From an uncultured Clostridium sp. (lineage in GTDB: Bacteria > Bacillota > Clostridia > Oscillospirales > Acutalibacteraceae), in contig CAKUYY010000028.1 in the NCBI GenBank assembly GCA_934717555.1, positions 1 through 17,788 on the forward strand: a DNA stretch of 17,788 nucleotides, in the 5' to 3' direction. Shown here piece by piece: positions 14,785-17,788 of the stretch (the stretch's first letter is position 1; each line of letters begins with the position of its first letter). The notes under the pieces are model-generated. The model saw nothing but the letters and a program-made list of their open reading frames with translations. It ran no database searches and was not told the DNA's origin. A program made the position numbers and the translations under genes.

Positions 14785-15888
14785 TCATTTGTTTGCCTGC
14801 TGAGAAAGAGAACCTTCTGATAGTTCGTTACAGATGAATTGTGTGTAAACCTGAAAGGCCCCGGGGAGGGCGTATTGGTTCTGCAGCTGGAAAAGATCCA
14901 CCCATTCCCACTCGTCATTCTCTATCATTTGTTTTAAGATAACCGCGTAACCGGTCATATGCCATTCTATATGAGTAAAGATGTGTTTGGCAGGATGCAG
15001 GGAGTATAGGGCAGAAATTTCCCCGCCCTGTGATTCCAGAATAGAAATCACTTCCTCTTTAGAAAGGATACCTTCAAAATTAGGTAGCTCCCACATACCG
15101 GCCAGAAGTCCAGAAGAAGGGCGTTTCCGCAGGGCGGTCCGGTTTTCGCAAAAGAGGACGATGACCGTCTTTTGCTGGATGGTTCTAGGCTTTTTCGGGG
15201 TTTTCACAGGAAGTTCCATCACAATCCCCTGCTGATACGCCTGGCAGAGATAGGACAAGGGGCAGCGCTCGCATTTGGCCACGCCGTTGGGCAGGCAGAC
15301 CATGGCCCCCAGTTCCATCAGGGCCTGATTGAAATCCCCGGGCCGGGAAGGGGGCAGAATTTCCAGGATGGCCTGCTCTACCATCTTTTTGACTTTGGGA
15401 TTTGAAATATCAGCTCTACTAGCGCACAGGCGGGAAACCACCCGTAGGACATTGCCGTCTACTGCGGGAGCGGGAATCCCGTAGGCGATAGAGGCGATTG
15501 CCCCGGCGGTATAAGGGCCGATGCCCGGTAGCTTTTGAAGCAGGGAAAAATCGGCGGGGAGCCTCCCATCATATTCTTTTACGATAATACGCGCGGCTTT
15601 TTGGAGATTTCTCACACGGCTGTAGTATCCTAATCCTTCCCACAATTTCATCAGCGGTTCCTCGCCGGCTTGGGCTAGGGCGGGGATATCCGGCAAGGCG
15701 CGGAGGAAACGTTCATAATAGGGTTTTACTGCTTCCACACGGGTTTGCTGTAGCATGATTTCCGAGATCCATACGTGATAAGGGTCTGGATGTTCCCGCC
15801 AGGGAAGTATACGCGCTTGTTCTTCATACCAGTGAAGCAGGGGCTCTACCATGGGGGAGAGCAAGGAACTTTGGATTTCTTGATGCAT
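14785..15888 (-). CDS. mutY: A/G-specific adenine glycosylase
   Basis: A 367-residue base-excision repair enzyme that removes adenine mispaired with 8-oxoguanine. Visible features are catalytic E43 in the helix EIMLQQTRV, the helix-hairpin-helix LPGIGPYTAGA (120-130), and catalytic D144 in PAVDGNVLRV. The 4Fe-4S ligands are C198, C206, C209 and C215. A C-terminal NUDIX-like domain that reads 8-oxoguanine contains AGMWELPNFEG and is complete to the end. The first cluster spacing is C-x7-C rather than the x6 of the E. coli enzyme, a one-residue insertion in the loop. GAGG lies about 8 bases before the ATG. It is transcribed alone, convergent with the PrsA-like gene and downstream of the pot operon terminator. 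Confidence 0.95.
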   Translation of the reverse strand: MHQEIQSSLLSPMVEPLLHWYEEQARILPWREHPDPYHVWISEIMLQQTRVEAVKPYYERFLRALPDIPALAQAGEEPLMKLWEGLGYYSRVRNLQKAARIIVKEYDGRLPADFSLLQKLPGIGPYTAGAIASIAYGIPAPAVDGNVLRVVSRLCASRADISNPKVKKMVEQAILEILPPSRPGDFNQALMELGAMVCLPNGVAKCERCPLSYLCQAYQQGIVMELPVKTPKKPRTIQQKTVIVLFCENRTALRKRPSSGLLAGMWELPNFEGILSKEEVISILESQGGEISALYSLHPAKHIFTHIEWHMTGYAVILKQMIENDEWEWVDLFQLQNQYALPGAFQVYTQFICNELSEGSLSQQANK

Positions 15889-15942
15889 AAATAACCTCTT
15901 TTTTCAGAAAATAGTGCACGGTCTGGGGATCATGAGAGAAAA

Positions 15943-15977
15943 GCCGGCTCTGCGAAAATCCGCGGGGCCGGCCCTTT
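15943..15977 (-). terminator. Terminator of the pot operon
   Basis: GCCGGCTCTGCG (15943-15954) pairs with CGCGGGGCCGGC (15961-15972), with two G-T pairs and a 6-base loop. T-rich tracts lie on both sides: CCCTTTT on plus, and TTTTCTCTC on minus after potD. It separates potD from mutY, which are on the same strand. Confidence 0.85.
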
Positions 15978-15994
15978 TATTACCATCGTTTTTA

Positions 15995-17110
15995 TTAGCC
16001 TTGTTTGAATTCTGTCCAGATGTTTTGGTATAATTCGCTGGCGTCAGTTCCGATATCCTGAATAAATTCGGCGCCCTTCAAAAGATCTTCCGGAATAGTG
16101 AGTACCTGTTCTTTGACACTGTCCGGCAGGTTGGACTGCTCCACATAGGGGGTGGCAGCCTGGTTACAATTGATATAAAGGGTCTGCTCGGAAATATGGG
16201 CGCTGCGCTCTGGATCTAAGATAAAGTTTAGAAATTCATGGGCATTGGAAGGATGGGGGGCATTGACAGGGATAAAGCAGGAATCGATCCCAAAGCCAAT
16301 TCCCTCTTTGGGATATACCACTTTCAAATTCTCATTTTCCAGCAGGGCAGTGGCCGCTTGGGAAGTGAACATGTATCCCACGGAAGCTTCTCCGTTGATA
16401 ATTTTCTGATAAGAGGTATTATAATCCAAAGCCAGGATATTGGGTTTGAGTTCCATTAGCTTTTCCTTGGCCTGGTTCAATTGATCGCTGTCTGTGGTAT
16501 TCAGGCTTTCCCCCATAGTTTTCAGGGTAAGCCCCACTACATTACGGGCGTCGTCCATCAAAACCACGGAATCCTTCAGCGCCGGATTCCACAGGTCTTC
16601 GTACCCCTCAATCGGGACAGTCACCAAATCCGGGTTGTAAATCAGCACCGGTACGCCGGCGGAATAGGGGATGGTGTATTCATTGGTTTCATCGTAAAAT
16701 TTACTTTGGAAATCCGGATTGATGTTTTCAAAGTTGGGAATTTGGCTTTTATCCAGTTTTGCGATCAGATCCTGCTTGCGCGCCATATCGATGATGTAAT
16801 CGCTAGCCAGCACAATGTCATAATCGCTTCCATTGGAAGCCTGTAGTTTCATCAGCATTTCCTCATTGCTGTCAAAATTGCTGTACTGTACTTTGATTCC
16901 TGTCTGCTGGGTAAACTCTTCCAGGATATCATCAGGGAAGTAGGTGGCCCAAGTAAAGATATTGAGCACTTTTTCTTCGGAAGAAGAATCCGGGGAGGAC
17001 GCGGCGTTTTGGCCTTGAGAAGAGTCTCCGTTCATAGCACAGCCGGTAAACAGGAGTACTGATAACAGGAGGGCAAGGATCAAACTGGCTCCTCTTTTTA
17101 ATCTTTTCAT
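15995..17110 (-). CDS. potD: Spermidine/putrescine ABC transporter substrate-binding lipoprotein
   Basis: A 371-residue extracellular binding protein of the polyamine uptake system. The signal peptide ends in the lipobox LFTGC, with C24 as the lipidation site, followed by an acidic Ser-rich linker. The mature part opens with VLNIFTWATYFPDDILEEF. It continues with DYDIVLASDYIIDMA and the hinge region IPYSAGVPVLIYNPD, all standard for PotD/PotF. The C-terminal lobe includes a typical PNAHEFLNFILDPE-like segment. AAAGGATG lies before the ATG. It follows the permease gene potC with a 102-base gap that holds no terminator I can see, so it is the last gene of the operon, with its terminator at 15943. 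Whether spermidine or putrescine is preferred is not decided by the visible residues. Confidence 0.93.
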   Translation of the reverse strand: MKRLKRGASLILALLLSVLLFTGCAMNGDSSQGQNAASSPDSSSEEKVLNIFTWATYFPDDILEEFTQQTGIKVQYSNFDSNEEMLMKLQASNGSDYDIVLASDYIIDMARKQDLIAKLDKSQIPNFENINPDFQSKFYDETNEYTIPYSAGVPVLIYNPDLVTVPIEGYEDLWNPALKDSVVLMDDARNVVGLTLKTMGESLNTTDSDQLNQAKEKLMELKPNILALDYNTSYQKIINGEASVGYMFTSQAATALLENENLKVVYPKEGIGFGIDSCFIPVNAPHPSNAHEFLNFILDPERSAHISEQTLYINCNQAATPYVEQSNLPDSVKEQVLTIPEDLLKGAEFIQDIGTDASELYQNIWTEFKQG

Positions 17111-17212
17111 ATTTATTCATCCTTTCTTTTACTTTCATAGAATATATCTATTGGAAAGCCCACCCCGTCCTCTTGATGACAGAAGCGGGAATTTCTTGCC
17201 TATAGTGAGAAG

Positions 17213-17788
17213 TTAAGCTGTTTTGCGACGGACGCGAAACAGGCGGAAAAGGGCGACAAGGAGAAAAACAGCGCCCAGCATCAGGGTACATAAAGCGTTG
17301 ATTTCCGGCGTTACCCCCATTTTCATCATGGAATAAATCTGAAGGGGAAGGGTATTGGTGTCAGGTCCATTGGTAAAAAAGCTGATGACTACATCGTCCA
17401 TACTCATGGCGAAAGCCAGCAGCATGCCGGAAGCCACGGCGGGGAGGATCAGCGGCAGGGTAATGTCAAAGAACATACGCTTCCGGCTGGCCCCCAGATC
17501 CAGGGCTGCTTCCCCAATGGAAGGATCAAGCCCCGTCAGCCGGGCCTTGACATTGATGAAAATATAGGGGACACAGAACGTGGTATGGGCGATTACCATC
17601 GTGACCATCCCAAAGGGAATTTGAAAGATGGTAAAAACGGTAAGGTAAGCCATGCCCAGAATAATTTCCGGGATCATAATGGGGACCAAGGATACGTTTT
17701 CCAAAAGCCCTTTGGTACGGAACTGCCTGCCCGCCATGCCTACTGCTCCCAGGGTTCCTAGGATTGCGGCGGCTAGGCTGCTGAGCAC
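17213..17788 (-). CDS. potC: Spermidine/putrescine ABC transporter permease, 5' part outside window
   Basis: The C-terminal 191 residues of an inner-membrane permease for polyamine uptake. The coupling-loop EAA motif is present as EAALDLGASRKRMFFDITLPLILP, which contacts the ATPase PotA. Four or five membrane segments are visible, including FCVPYIFINV, SGMLLAFAMSMDDVVISFF and the last one, LMLGAVFLLVALFRLF. The SMDDVVISFF and PLQIYSMMK segments are typical of PotC rather than PotB. The frame is open to the edge at 17788, so roughly 70 residues of the usual 260 lie beyond it. The stop is at 17213, upstream of potD. potB and potA are expected to the right of the window. Confidence 0.93.
   Translation of the reverse strand: MLSSLAAAILGTLGAVGMAGRQFRTKGLLENVSLVPIMIPEIILGMAYLTVFTIFQIPFGMVTMVIAHTTFCVPYIFINVKARLTGLDPSIGEAALDLGASRKRMFFDITLPLILPAVASGMLLAFAMSMDDVVISFFTNGPDTNTLPLQIYSMMKMGVTPEINALCTLMLGAVFLLVALFRLFRVRRKTA

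Noticed and set aside
17111..17212. A possible terminator or separate promoter between potC and potD
   Set aside because: I could not build a stable stem with a T tract, nor find a convincing -35/-10 pair; the gap is treated as intra-operonic.

Overview
The window reads as an ordinary stretch of chromosome from a low-to-mid GC, endospore-forming Firmicute, most likely a gut-type Clostridia member (Oscillospiraceae or Lachnospiraceae-like). The basis is a SpoVAF/GerA-family spore protein, strong AGGAGG-type ribosome binding sites, short intrinsic terminators, a PepV-type dipeptidase, a RACo-like ferredoxin/ASKHA protein and lipoprotein signals. The exact genus cannot be read from the sequence. 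No rRNA, tRNA, CRISPR array, insertion sequence or prophage module is visible.

Layout. (1) 1-3240: a minus-strand operon transcribed pepV-like dipeptidase, then an HD-domain phosphohydrolase, then a DUF975 membrane protein, with a consensus TATAAT box upstream and a hairpin just past the last gene. (2) 3240-3950: a small regulatory patch holding an XRE-type repressor gene, a palindromic operator and, divergently, a tiny frameshifted ORF. It ends in a strong bidirectional terminator. (3) 4015-6719: a minus-strand sugar-phosphate operon, phosphoglucomutase/phosphomannomutase then class I mannose-6-phosphate isomerase (manA), linking glycolytic intermediates to sugar-phosphate and nucleotide-sugar synthesis. 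(4) 6880-10369: a plus-strand pair, a 2Fe-2S/ASKHA reductive-activator-like protein and a full ABC exporter, behind a leader with mutually exclusive hairpins. (5) 10457-13398: a more AT-rich, mixed segment with a YjaB-like GNAT acetyltransferase (TTG start), a stand-alone SpoVAF-like spore protein, and two divergent XRE regulators whose shared promoter region carries a perfect 12-bp palindrome inside one promoter spacer. (6) 13555-14753: a PrsA-like parvulin lipoprotein with its own promoter and a 20-bp perfect-stem terminator shared with (7) mutY on the opposite strand. (8) 15943-17788: the end of a polyamine ABC transporter operon (potC, cut by the window edge, then potD) and its terminator.

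Most of the window is core metabolism, transport and repair. I do not see a clear undescribed multi-gene system. The parts that merit a second look are the two small regulatory patches (3240-3800 and 12544-13400), the orphan RACo-like protein coupled to an ABC exporter, and the solitary SpoVAF-like gene. Several gene starts here were moved from the longest possible ORF because the ribosome binding site decides otherwise: 6719, 6973, 10457, 12508, 13066 and 13659.
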